A stretch of 64,000 bases of DNA from Pandoraea pneumonica (GCF_902459645.1 NZ_CABPSK010000002.1:248001-312000), one strand, 5' to 3'. Shown: positions 36,701 through 45,194, counted from the first letter of the stretch. The notes: generated by a model from the letters alone, not told the origin. Numbers and translations are program-made.

Positions 36701-39700
36701 CTTGTCGTCTTTCGCTTGCGCCACCAGCGTGATTTCACCCGGTTGCGTGAGCGACACGTCGCACGACAACAGTCCGCGATCGTCGGTCTTGCCGCTACAT
36801 ACCGTCCCAAGGTCCTTCACCTCGGTGCGGTTGTCGTAGGCGTAGAAGCCACCCACCATGCGCTTGCGGCTACTGGTGGTGATGCGCGCTTCAGCACGCA
36901 CGTCCATCGCCACGCCAGACTTGGGTTTGCCTTGCAGGTCGAGCGCAAGCGCCTTCACGGGCAGCTTGTTCGTCACCGATACCCAGCTTTCGCTGCGCAC
37001 CCCGGTAATCAGATTCGCCGGCCACAGCGTGGCGTTGCCGCGCAGCGTCTGAATCTCGCCATTCGGATCGGCAAAGCTGGCCTCCAGCACCAAATCGCTC
37101 GGCCGGTCGACCTTCGGCAGATCTTTGAGCGTGAGACTGCCAGCACCATTGCGATCAAGCACCAGCCGCTGCTTGTCGGCCACGAGCTTCTGATCGCTCG
37201 CCCCCGCCCCTTCGTCGCCATTCTGGTCGTCGTCGTCCGACGCACCAGCTTGTGCCGAGGGTGGGCGATAAGGCGTGAAGCTAAAGTCGTCGTAGCCGTC
37301 GAACGTCAGGTCGCGCGGGCGCATCAATGCCGACACGCGCACCGGCAAATTCCCGGCCGGCCCGCCTGCCACGTAATTCACCTGCACGTTCAGCGGCGCT
37401 TCCGTCTTGTTGATGAGCGGTGACTTCGCAGCGTCTCGCACGCCGATGCTGCCCGCCAACACCGGCAGCCGGAACGCTTCGACGCGGAAGTGCCCCGCAT
37501 CGAGCGACGCCGGGTAGTTGGGCGGACGCTTGTCACCGTCGGTGTAGTCGAGCGTCACCGAGTACTCGCCAAGCTTGGCGCCCTGAGGAATCTGGAAGGT
37601 GTTCTCCGCTAACCGGCCGTTACGCCACGTCACCGGTTGCGTGTAGGTCTGCCCGGAGCCTTCGTGTGTGATCGTCAGTTGCGACGGCAAACCACCCGGC
37701 AGCGACAACCCCTGCATCGTCTCCTGACGAATGAAATGTTTCATCGACACGGTTTCACCGACGCGGAACAGCATGCGGTCGAACACCGTTTGCGCACGCA
37801 CGGTCGGGCTGCTGCCGCCATCCGTCGGCACATGGAAGCGCCACGGCTCGATGCCGCGATTCCAGTCCGAGGAAACGAATGCCATATCGGGATCATTGCC
37901 CTGCGTGCGAGCCACGACAAAGTAGCCCGATCGGCTGCTCTTCTCGCAGTACTTGTAGCTCTCGAATGGCTTGTCGATCTTCGCAACGCCCGTCTTGTCG
38001 GTCACGGCGGTCGCGACTTCATTACCGTCGCAATCAAGCACGCGAACGTTAGCGTTGGGCACGGGCTGCCCCTTATCCAGCGTCGTGACCCAGGCCACGG
38101 CGTTGTCGCGCCCCATCTTGAAATGCACGCCGAGATTGGTGACCAGCACGGTCGTGCGCACATACATCGGCAGCGATTTGCCGAGCAGCGCCGCCCCCAG
38201 CGAGGGGGATGCCAGTTCCACCACGTAGAAGCCCGGCTTCTGGAACGGAATGCCGACAACCTCGAACGGGCGCGGGTCCTTTTCTTTCGGCACCGGTAGC
38301 GTCAACGCCTGCACGCCTTGCAGCCCAGAGAGCAGCGACAGGCTGCGCGTGTCGTAACGCGTCACTTTGTCTTCGACCGTAGCCGCAGCGTTGGGACCGA
38401 AGCTGTCCTTGGCCGCCGGGCCCGAGAGAATCGACGGCATTTCGGTGGCAATCTGCTTGCGCGTCATCCAGGTTTCGTCGAAACGGCGCACGCGAGACAG
38501 CCACGTCAAGACCTGCGCATCGTCGTCCACACGCAGTTGCATCGTGCGGCCGTTGATCGCCGCCTCGCCCGCCACGCCCAGGCCATTGATCTGCAACGCC
38601 GGTTCGACCTTGCGCAACGTCACGGGCAGCATCGGCGGCATGCCGGGCTCGGCAAAGCGCTCGACGATGCCGAACGGTGCTGCGGCAAACTTCGCCAGCG
38701 GCGGCATCGTCGACGTCTTGGTGCGAAGCGGAAACTCGCTCGCGTTGGCGAGCGGTCTGCCGCTGTCGTCGGTGAAGCCCTTCGGGAGGTTGATCGTCAG
38801 CTCGGCCTTTTCGGGGAACGGGGCATCGAAGGTCACATCGGTGACGCTCGACGCACGATCGTTCGCGTCGAATTTTGGACTGCGTTCCGCCCCGGCGCCT
38901 TCCACGCGCAGCTTGGCGGCCATGTCGCGTGCGACCGGCGAATTGAACGTCAGGCGTAGCGGGCGCAGCGGCGTGCACGGGGCGTTGGCGTTCTCGCGCT
39001 CACAACTAAAGCTCGCCGTGAACGGCTCCCGGACGTCGTATTCGAAGGGTCTTGACTGACGCGTGGCCACGCCCGACGGCGTTGCAATGCCTGCGCCCCA
39101 GACGAAATGCATCTTGGCACCGGCAGCCAACGTGCGATTGCATTGCAGCATCACAACGCGCTGCGCCTGCTTTTCCAGATTGAATCGCTTGAGGAGTGCC
39201 GTGCGGGCATCGCCCTCGATCCACTTCACGCCGATGCGCTCACCAATGCCTTCGGTCTCGCACCAAGCGTTTTTGCGCACGCTGGCCGGATCGGCTTCGC
39301 CGTTCAGCGTGAGGACGAATATCTGGTTTTCATCGATGGGACCGTACGACGGGCGAATGCCCGTCACGGCGGGGCCGCCGGTATTGAACGCGTAGCGCGT
39401 CGTGCCGGACAGCGCGGCGCCGGACACCGCCGACAAACCGCTACGCATCTCGACCGTGCATTTCGCGCCGGGCGGCAGCGATTGCTTGAAGTCGTACACC
39501 CAGATTTTGGGTTCGAGCCAATGGCCGTCGCCAGTGAGCTTCGGGTCGGAGCAGCGCACCGTGGCAGGTGCCTGTGCTCGCGGGTCACCCGCTGGGACGA
39601 TGGCCTCGTCGAACTTCACGACGACTTGGTCGACGCTAGCGACTTCGCCCTGGGGACTCACACTCGTCACACGTGCGGCCTGTGCAGGCGACGCCGAGAA

Positions 39701-39769
39701 AATGACAAGGCTCAGTGCCGCCCACGCCAAAGGCGCTACCGGCCAGACTCGTTGCGTTCGGCTATGCAT
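33743..39769 (-). CDS. Bacterial alpha-2-macroglobulin (large form)
   Basis: This 2008-residue periplasmic protein traps proteases and is thought to guard the cell envelope together with PBP1C. A Sec signal ends at ASPAQAARV with no lipobox Cys, so it should be soluble or anchored otherwise. Repeated MG domains fill the first 1100 residues, and the thioester motif CLEQ near residue 1527 lies in YACLEQQASKALG, so covalent trapping should be possible. The ATG at 39769 has GGGAGGAG just upstream, which excludes the longer open frame. It is the first gene of A2M-yhhN-pbpC. Confidence 0.92.
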   Translation of the reverse strand: MHSRTQRVWPVAPLAWAALSLVIFSASPAQAARVTSVSPQGEVASVDQVVVKFDEAIVPAGDPRAQAPATVRCSDPKLTGDGHWLEPKIWVYDFKQSLPPGAKCTVEMRSGLSAVSGAALSGTTRYAFNTGGPAVTGIRPSYGPIDENQIFVLTLNGEADPASVRKNAWCETEGIGERIGVKWIEGDARTALLKRFNLEKQAQRVVMLQCNRTLAAGAKMHFVWGAGIATPSGVATRQSRPFEYDVREPFTASFSCERENANAPCTPLRPLRLTFNSPVARDMAAKLRVEGAGAERSPKFDANDRASSVTDVTFDAPFPEKAELTINLPKGFTDDSGRPLANASEFPLRTKTSTMPPLAKFAAAPFGIVERFAEPGMPPMLPVTLRKVEPALQINGLGVAGEAAINGRTMQLRVDDDAQVLTWLSRVRRFDETWMTRKQIATEMPSILSGPAAKDSFGPNAAATVEDKVTRYDTRSLSLLSGLQGVQALTLPVPKEKDPRPFEVVGIPFQKPGFYVVELASPSLGAALLGKSLPMYVRTTVLVTNLGVHFKMGRDNAVAWVTTLDKGQPVPNANVRVLDCDGNEVATAVTDKTGVAKIDKPFESYKYCEKSSRSGYFVVARTQGNDPDMAFVSSDWNRGIEPWRFHVPTDGGSSPTVRAQTVFDRMLFRVGETVSMKHFIRQETMQGLSLPGGLPSQLTITHEGSGQTYTQPVTWRNGRLAENTFQIPQGAKLGEYSVTLDYTDGDKRPPNYPASLDAGHFRVEAFRLPVLAGSIGVRDAAKSPLINKTEAPLNVQVNYVAGGPAGNLPVRVSALMRPRDLTFDGYDDFSFTPYRPPSAQAGASDDDDQNGDEGAGASDQKLVADKQRLVLDRNGAGSLTLKDLPKVDRPSDLVLEASFADPNGEIQTLRGNATLWPANLITGVRSESWVSVTNKLPVKALALDLQGKPKSGVAMDVRAEARITTSSRKRMVGGFYAYDNRTEVKDLGTVCSGKTDDRGLLSCDVSLTQPGEITLVAQAKDDKSNLSTATTSVWVTGRGEVWFGGDNTDRMDVLPERRSYEPGETAKLQVRMPFRTATALVAIEREGVIETRTMEISGKDPNISLKVDPSWGPNVYVSVLAVRGRIHEVPWYSFFQWGWKQPLEWFRAFWYEGREYQAPTGLVDLGKPAYRFGVTELRVGTAGQRLGIEVKPDAATYPVRGHAKVRIKVTQPDGKPMPAGSEVALAAVDEALLELAPNTSWNLLDAMWQRRSYSVTTATAQMEIIGRRHYGRKAVPAGGGGGKSPTRELFDTLLLWQPRVVLDDKGEASVDVPLNDAISSFRIVAIADDGKPGDPSAKALGWFGTGTATIRTTQDLQLISGLPPLVREGDNYRAQFTVRNTTQHAMQVQLTARATQLTLAPQRVDIPAGESREVAWEVTAPTGLADTRAQRVLWEVSAQAPAAGGGAAASDAIKVGQDIQPALPATVQQSVLTQVEGSLTLPMAPPAGAVADSTGKLRGGVRVSLQPRLSQGLPGVKRWFELYPYACLEQQASKALGLRDVAQWKRVTGTLPSYLDEDGLASYFPPQEGFANQGSDTLTAYLLAVSNEAKALDPAYAIPDDALARMEDGLAAFVEGRLTRKFWAPRDDLTLRKLTAIEALSRYGRANARMLSSLTIAPNDWPTSAVIDWYAILQRLPDVPQRAEQMAQAEQILRARLSYQGTRVGFSTQSSDGLWWLMVGPETNAARLALLMNANPAWKDEMPRLVIGLLGLQSRGAWSTTTANVWGGLAVDRFSARFERDTPTGQTAIQWQRDNQTSGGVQTVDWDKLKAGTVPPPVSLPWLAQAAPGSDSGRDVLRLDQGGAGKPWATIQSLAAVPLKAPFSAGYRVTRTVQVQDAADKSGDNFVRGAVLRVRLDIDAQADMRWVVVSDPLPGGATVLGGGLGRDSAIATQGERSEGAMPAFEERAQDVYRAYYDYLPKGQHRIEYTVRLNNVGKFATPPTRVEAMYEPAMYGESPNAPVQVIPAK

Positions 39770-39977
39770 GCCGGACTCCTCCCTGTTTCTGGTCTTCCGG
39801 ATTCTACCCCGCACCTTTTGGCATCTCGAACCATTTCCCATGACATCGGTGTGCAATGACAGCAATTCGGATTCCAGATAGCAAAGCTTCGGAAAATCTG
39901 CGTGTGGGCCTCAGACTCGGCCTATGTCACACTGGCAACTTCCTGTCTTCGCGCCCCTTCGGCGCCATCTGCTGCCC

Positions 39978-40493
39978 ATGTCGATCGCCTTTCTCCACCC
40001 GAAGAAGAATGCGCTGGTCTATCTGGTCAAGATTCTTACCGGGTCGCTGATCGTCTGGTTCGGCCTGCGAGCTGCCGGTTTTCCCGAGCCTTATTGGGCG
40101 ATGATTTCGCTCATTATCGTGACCGAGCCCGACCCGCTACAGGCGCGCAGCAACTTCAAGGCGCGCTCGATCAACACGATCAGCGGTGCGATCGTGGCGT
40201 GTATTGTCTTGCTGGTGATGGGGCCGGGCTTGCCGGCCATGCTGGTGGGAATCACCATCGCCACACTCGCGGCGATGCTGGTGCAGAACTATCCGGCCAA
40301 TTGGCGGCTGGGGCCGGCCACGGTCGTCATTCTGATGTCCGCCGCACTGAGCGGTCAGGGACAAGGGCTGCACGAGGAACTGAGCCTCGCGATGTTGCGC
40401 GTGATCGAGGTGTTGGTCGGCTCGACCGTCGCGCTCATCATGTCGCTGATCTATGGGCGATACATCAAGCCCAGGTTGATGCCGGAGGACTAA
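39978..40493 (+). CDS. FUSC-like inner-membrane protein
   Basis: The 171-residue protein has about five to six hydrophobic segments and the FUSC/aromatic acid exporter-type start KNALVYLVKILTGSLIVW followed by YWAMISLIIVTEPDP. Full-length FUSC exporters are much larger, so this is the membrane half only, as seen in the short DUF939-like family. ATG 39978 is chosen by where similarity starts; ATG 39924 in the same frame is possible, and neither has a good ribosome-binding site. Confidence 0.7.
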   Translation: MSIAFLHPKKNALVYLVKILTGSLIVWFGLRAAGFPEPYWAMISLIIVTEPDPLQARSNFKARSINTISGAIVACIVLLVMGPGLPAMLVGITIATLAAMLVQNYPANWRLGPATVVILMSAALSGQGQGLHEELSLAMLRVIEVLVGSTVALIMSLIYGRYIKPRLMPED

Positions 40494-40512
40494 GTCCGCC
40501 GGCCCGGCCCGA

Positions 40513-41025
40513 TCAGTCGTCCGAGCCGCTCACCCGGCGCACGCCCGTGCTGCGTGCCAGATAGTGCAGCGGCAGCGAGTTACTGCGCTTGAAGGCGCTC
40601 AACACGATGTTCGAGCGCACGTTTTCCACGCCCGGCACCTGCATCAGGCGCTTCATCACGAAGGCCGACAAGGCATTGAGATCCGGCACGACGATGCGCA
40701 GCAGGTAGTCAGCCTCGCCCACCACCGCGTGGCATTCGAGGACTTCCGGCAAGAGATCGATCTCGGCCTGAAAACGCTCGATGACGTGGTCGCCATGATG
40801 TTGCAGGCGTAGCGTCGTGAACGCCGTCACCCCAAGGCCCAGAACTTCGGGCCGCAACACCACCCGATACCCCTCGATGATGCCCGCCGCTTCAAGTCGC
40901 TGAAGCCGCCGGCCGATCTGCGACGCCGAGAGCGCCACATCTTTGGCCAACTCGTGATGCGTGGCCCGTCCGTCCTTCTGCAAGGACTCCAACAGGGACA
41001 GATCGTAGCTATCCAGATCAACCAT
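40513..41025 (-). CDS. Lrp/AsnC-family regulator of phhA (PhhR-like role)
   Basis: The 170-residue Lrp-type protein has an N-terminal helix-turn-helix (SLLESLQKDGRATHHELAKD, about 10-29) and a RAM domain (GEADYLLRIVVPDLNAL). It is divergent from phenylalanine hydroxylase across 142 bases containing repeated GCGCAT half-sites, so it probably controls phhA in response to an aromatic amino acid. CGGAGAA is 6 bases before the ATG at 41025. Confidence 0.9.
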   Translation of the reverse strand: MVDLDSYDLSLLESLQKDGRATHHELAKDVALSASQIGRRLQRLEAAGIIEGYRVVLRPEVLGLGVTAFTTLRLQHHGDHVIERFQAEIDLLPEVLECHAVVGEADYLLRIVVPDLNALSAFVMKRLMQVPGVENVRSNIVLSAFKRSNSLPLHYLARSTGVRRVSGSDD

Positions 41026-41087
41026 GACGATTCTCCGCAATAAATCGCTTATTTTTGCGAACTTTATGCAAACGGCTTTCACCACAG

Positions 41088-41120
41088 GCGCATTATGCGC
41101 CCATTTCGCATGCCATGCGC
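41088..41120. promoter_or_regulatory. Candidate Lrp operator between the regulator and phhA
   Basis: GCGCATTATGCGC (41088-41100) is a 6+1+6 palindrome, followed by a further CGCAT (41107-41111) and ATGCGC (41115-41120). The repeated half-sites lie about 50-80 bases upstream of phhA. Confidence 0.5.
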
Positions 41121-41167
41121 ACTACACTTTCAATCATTGTTACAGCCTTTATTGAGACGTAAGCATC

Positions 41168-42013
41168 ATGTCCACCACCGCCATGCTCCAGGAGCAATTC
41201 GACGCCGGTCTCACGACCCGGCCCGACTTCACCATCGATCAACCCGTCGAGCAATACGGCGCGGTCGATCACGCGGTGTGGCAACAGCTTTACGAACGCC
41301 AGACCGCGATGCTGCCCGGTCGTGTGTGCGACGCCTTCATGGATGGCATTCGCGCACTCGACATGGACGCCCGCCGCGTGCCGGAGTTCGCCCGTCTGAA
41401 CGAAAAGCTCATGGCGGCCACCGGCTGGCAGGTGGTGGCGGTGCCCGGACTCGTGCCGGACGACGTCTTCTTCAACCATCTGGCGAATCGCCGTTTTCCT
41501 GCTACGTGGTGGATGCGCCGCCCCGATCAGCTCGACTACCTGCAAGAACCCGACTGCTTTCACGATGTGTTCGGTCACGTGCCGTTGCTTGCCAACCCGG
41601 TATTCGCCGACTTCATGCAAGCCTACGGTCAGGCCGGCAAGTTTGCGCAGGAAATCGGCGCGTTGCCGCTGCTCGCCCGCCTGTACTGGTACACGGTCGA
41701 ATTCGGCCTGATGCGCGATGGCGATGGCCTGCGCATTTATGGCGCCGGCATCGTCTCGAGCCGTGGCGAAACCGAGTTCTCACTGACCTCGCGCGAGCCG
41801 AACCGCATCGGCTTCTCGCTGGACCGGGTACTGCGTACGGAATACCGCATCGACACGTTCCAACAAACGTACTTCGTCATCGACGACTTCGCCCAGTTGT
41901 TCGACGCCATGCGCGCCGACTTGCCCGCGCTGTTCAAGGCCCTGGCCACTGCACCGTCGTTCGCCGCTAACGCCCGCCTGCCGCAAGATACGCAGATCGT
42001 TCTGCCGGCATAA
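41168..42013 (+). CDS. phhA: Phenylalanine-4-hydroxylase
   Basis: The 281-residue non-heme iron enzyme converts phenylalanine to tyrosine with tetrahydropterin and O2. The iron ligands are H132 and H137 in FHDVFGHVPL and E178 in YTVEFGL. It is the single-domain bacterial form, without a regulatory ACT domain. phhB, which recycles the pterin, follows after two hairpins. Confidence 0.96.
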   Translation: MSTTAMLQEQFDAGLTTRPDFTIDQPVEQYGAVDHAVWQQLYERQTAMLPGRVCDAFMDGIRALDMDARRVPEFARLNEKLMAATGWQVVAVPGLVPDDVFFNHLANRRFPATWWMRRPDQLDYLQEPDCFHDVFGHVPLLANPVFADFMQAYGQAGKFAQEIGALPLLARLYWYTVEFGLMRDGDGLRIYGAGIVSSRGETEFSLTSREPNRIGFSLDRVLRTEYRIDTFQQTYFVIDDFAQLFDAMRADLPALFKALATAPSFAANARLPQDTQIVLPA

Positions 42014-42083
42014 CGGCCCGGCCCGATCGCTTCGGGCCGTTTCCGATATTGGCACCGCCCGCCCTCGGGATCTCACCCGAGGG
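42012..42083 (+). terminator. Two hairpins between phhA and phhB
   Basis: AACGGCCC/GGGCCGTT (42012-42019 with 42034-42041) is followed by only three T, and CCCTCGGG/CCCGAGGG (42062-42069 with 42076-42083) has no T-run. They probably attenuate, but may not fully stop, phhA transcription before phhB. Confidence 0.5.
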
Positions 42084-42202
42084 TGGGATCTTGCACGCAC
42101 GTGCCATCTGCCTGTGAAACAATAGCCATTCGACGGGCTCAAAAGGCGCGTCGATTCGATATTCGATTCGTACTGTACTGAATACGCTTTGAAAGGAATG
42201 CC

Positions 42203-42508
42203 ATGACAACACGACTCTCATCCGAGGCGCGCGCCGAACTGGCCGAAAAACTACCCGAGTGGCATCAGGTAGTCGGTCGCGACGCCATCCAGCGCAGCTT
42301 CACGTTTCACGATTTCAATGAGGCGTTCGGCTTCATGACGCAGGTTGCGCTCAAGGCCGAAAAGATGAATCACCATCCGGAGTGGTTCAACGTCTACAAC
42401 AAGGTCGACATCACGCTGTCCACGCACGATGCCGACGGTCTTACCCAACGCGACGTCGATCTGGCGCTCGCCATCGATCAGTTTGCCGGCGATCGCGCCT
42501 CGGCCTGA
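42203..42508 (+). CDS. phhB: Pterin-4a-carbinolamine dehydratase
   Basis: The 101-residue enzyme dehydrates the carbinolamine made by PhhA so that the cofactor can be reduced again. [21 protein letters not shown] (positions 56-76) carries the family His-His-Pro and distal His. GAAAGGA precedes the ATG. It acts directly with PhhA. Confidence 0.95.
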   Translation: MTTRLSSEARAELAEKLPEWHQVVGRDAIQRSFTFHDFNEAFGFMTQVALKAEKMNHHPEWFNVYNKVDITLSTHDADGLTQRDVDLALAIDQFAGDRASA

Positions 42509-42644
42509 TCTCGGGCGTCGCACTCGTCAACTTCTCACCCAGCATCGGACGGTATCGCGGCCCATCGAGACATCTCGATAACACTCAAGGCCCGGTCCGC
42601 ACCGATGCCGCGGTTAGCTTCACCATCCCCGCTTATTCAGCGTG

Positions 42645-43097
42645 TCAGCCTTTCGGCGCGAGCAACGTGCCGCGACACTGCTTGCTGCCGCAATGGCAGG
42701 CGTACTCTCGCTTGAGTTTGGCGGTGTAACGCGCATCGATCACCAGACCGTAATCATAGAAAAGCTCTTCGCCTTCGTCGATATCGCGCATGGCGTAGAT
42801 CTGTACGTGTTTTCCCTCTTCGCGGGCTTCGCAATTCGGTGCGCACGAGTGGTTGATCCAGCGGGCGTTATTGCCGTCGACTTTGCCGTCGATGCAACGG
42901 CCGTCTTCCAGACTGAAGTAGAAGGTGTGCGTGGGGTGCTCGGGGTCGTGCGGATGCCGGCGCAAGGCTTCTTTCCACGAAATGATCTCGCCCTTGTACT
43001 CGATCACGCGCTCGCCCTTTTTGAGGCGCCGGATCGCGTACACACCCTTGCCGTGGACGCCGGACTTTCTGACTTCGATTCTGCGCTTAGCTGACAT
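42645..43097 (-). CDS. SET-domain protein-lysine methyltransferase
   Basis: The 150-residue protein is an almost bare SET domain: GKGVYAIRRLKKGERVIEY at the N-side, NHSCAPNC (82-89) and ELFYDYG (111-117) forming the SAM/substrate pocket, and a post-SET zinc-binding tail CHCGSKQCRG (C134, C136, C141). This is the eukaryote-like Cys-tail type found in some bacteria. The target protein is unknown. The ATG at 43097 starts at the domain edge; the longer open frame upstream reads through the neighbouring terminator and is rejected. Confidence 0.88.
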   Translation of the reverse strand: MSAKRRIEVRKSGVHGKGVYAIRRLKKGERVIEYKGEIISWKEALRRHPHDPEHPTHTFYFSLEDGRCIDGKVDGNNARWINHSCAPNCEAREEGKHVQIYAMRDIDEGEELFYDYGLVIDARYTAKLKREYACHCGSKQCRGTLLAPKG

Positions 43098-43177
43098 GTA
43101 TATGCGACGAGTTTCGTGGGTACAAAAGAGCGCAGTGTACAGGGCCGCGCCGGTCATGTGCGTGACAAGTCCCGACG

Positions 43178-43208
43178 AAAAAAAACGCCACCCATGCCGG
43201 ATGGCGTT
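43178..43208 (-). terminator. Terminator of the Cys-rich MarR gene
   Basis: AACGCCA (43184-43190) pairs with TGGCGTT (43202-43208), followed on the minus strand by about nine T. Confidence 0.7.
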
Positions 43209-43254
43209 CCCCCCTCGTTCGCGCCGCGTATGCGTTGCGACGAATGTCCGGCGC

Positions 43255-43896
43255 TCACACCTTGCTGTAGAGCTTCCAGACCTTGCGCTGCGTGGCGATG
43301 TCGGCGTCCTCGTGCGAATTGCAATCGAGAGGAATTCGCGAATCGTCGTACGTCGCATTGAAGTGATTGCAGTGGTACTGCCCTTTGCCACGCGGTGCCG
43401 CTTCGAAGTGCGTGCAGGTCAGGCACATGCGCTGCGGTGGCATGTCGCCCCGCTCTTGCATCGTGAAGACGAGTTTGACGAGCGCGCGGTAGAGCTGGGC
43501 ACATTCCTTGTCGCCCAGCGAATCGGCGGCGGTCGTCAGGAAGTTGGGCCACTGCGACGCCCGCTTGGCGGCGGTACGGCCGCGAGCAGTGAGTCGAAGT
43601 GCCAGTGCCCGGCCGTCGTTGGCATCGCGCCTTTTCTCGACCAGCCCTTTGGATTCCAGTGTGCTCACGGCCTCGCTGACCGTGGCCGATGTGAGTGCGG
43701 CATCCTCCGCAATCTCGCCCAATCGCATCGGCACGCCACGCGAGAGCAAGAGCGTCAGAATCTCGCCCTGCGTCGGCGTCAATCCAGCCAATGCCGCGCC
43801 CTCCCAGGCGTGGCTCCGTAACGCTGTCCCCATGCGCAACAAACCTGCCGTTACGCGCTTGGAGAGCGCTTCATCTAGTGGGGTCGGAGTAGCCAT
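43255..43896 (-). CDS. MarR-family regulator with C-terminal four-Cys motif
   Basis: The 213-residue protein has a winged helix (TPTQGEILTLLLSRGVPMRL onward, about 40-105, with RDANDGRALALRLT as the wing). An extra C-terminal region carries C158-x2-C161, C176 and C192, a spacing that could hold zinc or an Fe-S cluster. Most MarR proteins are about 150 residues long and lack this tail. No obvious target gene is adjacent; the SET gene lies downstream on the same strand, but beyond a terminator. Confidence 0.85.
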   Translation of the reverse strand: MATPTPLDEALSKRVTAGLLRMGTALRSHAWEGAALAGLTPTQGEILTLLLSRGVPMRLGEIAEDAALTSATVSEAVSTLESKGLVEKRRDANDGRALALRLTARGRTAAKRASQWPNFLTTAADSLGDKECAQLYRALVKLVFTMQERGDMPPQRMCLTCTHFEAAPRGKGQYHCNHFNATYDDSRIPLDCNSHEDADIATQRKVWKLYSKV

Positions 43897-44731
43897 GATT
43901 TTCGTTAGGATTTCTAAAAACTATACGTCGGTAAAACAGCTTGTCAAATTTACTCGCAGGCGGTGCATCACACGATATGCCTTGCCTTTCCATCAATTTC
44001 GGCGCCCCGCCCGGGGGAAACCCTGACCCACTTCCGTGTCGATACGCGACGGCAAGTCGCTGTTGAACCTGCCTTCCCGCCACGATTCCATTGTGTGTTC
44101 TGAGTCGAATTTTGGCGTATCAGTTCTTGTACTGATCTCCCAAATCCTAGGCGGAATGTTTACAAAATATTGGTGTCCTGCTCACTCGGCGGTCGAATCG
44201 TGACAGCGTCAAAAACATTTCGCATCCCATGCGAATTGGCGCGCCGCCCCAATAGATGTAACGCCTCGGCTTGTCTCGCACCCCGCACCAATTTCAGCCA
44301 ACCGTGCAAAGCCGCGCCGGACTTGGCTCGCAGGCCGTAGCGACGCTTTTTGTTGCCCCGGTGTCCCTGTTACGTCCCCCAAAAAACTGGCTCGAACATC
44401 GAGAGATCCGCGTCGCTTTATCGCATGCGAGCGCGTATACGAAACGCGCATTCGTTTCGAACAAAACGCAAATGTTCTGAAACACGAACGACGACCCTCG
44501 GTCGCGTTACGAGACGTTCTGCAAAAAATTCGGGGGATGAGCGGATCGGCATGTCCGGTGAGGCCACCTTTTTGACATGCGAAGTGAAGAAATAGACGAC
44601 GCCCGCGATTTCGCGCGTTACAGCCAATAAAACCAACATCAATCACTTCTGACAACACGCGCGGTACGTCACAAAAACAGAGTGGCGAGATTGTAGCCGC
44701 GAACCTCGCACGCCACGCGAGAACGTCAAAA

Positions 44732-44740
44732 TTATCCACA
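44732..44740 (+). promoter_or_regulatory. dnaA_box: DnaA box
   Basis: Perfect TTATCCACA match to the DnaA consensus. Confidence 0.75.
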
Positions 44741-44782
44741 AAACCGTGTTTTCGGGGGTCTCTTGCACAATATTTAGGCGCC

Positions 44783-44791
44783 TGTGGATAA
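44783..44791 (-). promoter_or_regulatory. dnaA_box: DnaA box
   Basis: TGTGGATAA, a perfect consensus box on the minus strand, followed 3 bases later by a one-mismatch copy TCTGGATAA (44795-44803). Confidence 0.75.
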
Positions 44792-44953
44792 CTTTCTGGA
44801 TAAGTTATCGGAGTACGTGTGCATGGGTTCGGGATAACTTGCCAATCTTTCCACAGGGGGCAAAAACTGTTCAGAGTTGTTCTTGGGATACCCGCTGTTT
44901 GTCCATCCAGTTCTCAATCGGGCAAGTGGCTGTTTACACGGCGTTAACTGTGG

Positions 44954-44962
44954 TTATCCACA
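44954..44962 (+). promoter_or_regulatory. dnaA_box: DnaA box
   Basis: Perfect TTATCCACA embedded in CTGTGGTTATCCACAG, which adds a reverse half-site on the other strand. Confidence 0.75.
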
Positions 44963-45165
44963 GCAGTGGGCTGCCTTTGTTAACTACTACTATGTATACA
45001 TACAGTAAACCTATTAAAACCTTAAAACCTTGCTACGAGCGCCGCAAAAAACGGAAAACCCTGTCAGGACGAACAGTGGAAAACGCAGCGCTTGCGATGC
45101 GTGTACTAGTGGCTCGCCAAGAGGCTCACTAAGGCCTGAGAAGCCTCAGAGAAACCGTGCAGGCA

Positions 45166-45194
45166 ATAAAAAACCCCGCCAAGGCGGGGTTTCG
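45166..45194 (-). terminator. Terminator of the kef-ybdK operon
   Basis: AAACCCCGCC (45171-45180) and GGCGGGGTTT (45183-45192) form the stem, with a run of six T on the minus strand. Confidence 0.85.

Larger units (their letters stand above)
44732..45032. other. Candidate replication origin or DnaA-titration site
   Basis: Three perfect DnaA boxes (TTATCCACA at 44732-44740 and 44954-44962 on +, 44783-44791 on -) and a one-mismatch box (44795-44803 on -) lie within about 230 bases, with further degenerate copies between them. They are followed by an AT-rich stretch (44978-45032) with two tandem TTAAAACC units at 45014-45029, like a DNA-unwinding element. The usual origin site next to dnaA should be outside the window beyond yidC, so this is either the true origin displaced from dnaA or a DnaA-binding reservoir. 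Confidence 0.6.

Noticed and set aside
35180-37423. 747-codon open frame on the + strand
   Set aside because: Antisense to the A2M gene, which has unmistakable family motifs.
33743-39769. A2M as a lipoprotein
   Set aside because: The signal peptide ends at an Ala-X-Ala type site with no Cys at +1.
44209-44739. Possible 176-residue gene in the oriC-like region
   Set aside because: Translation has no domain or hydrophobic pattern, the start lacks a ribosome-binding site, and the region has intergenic composition.
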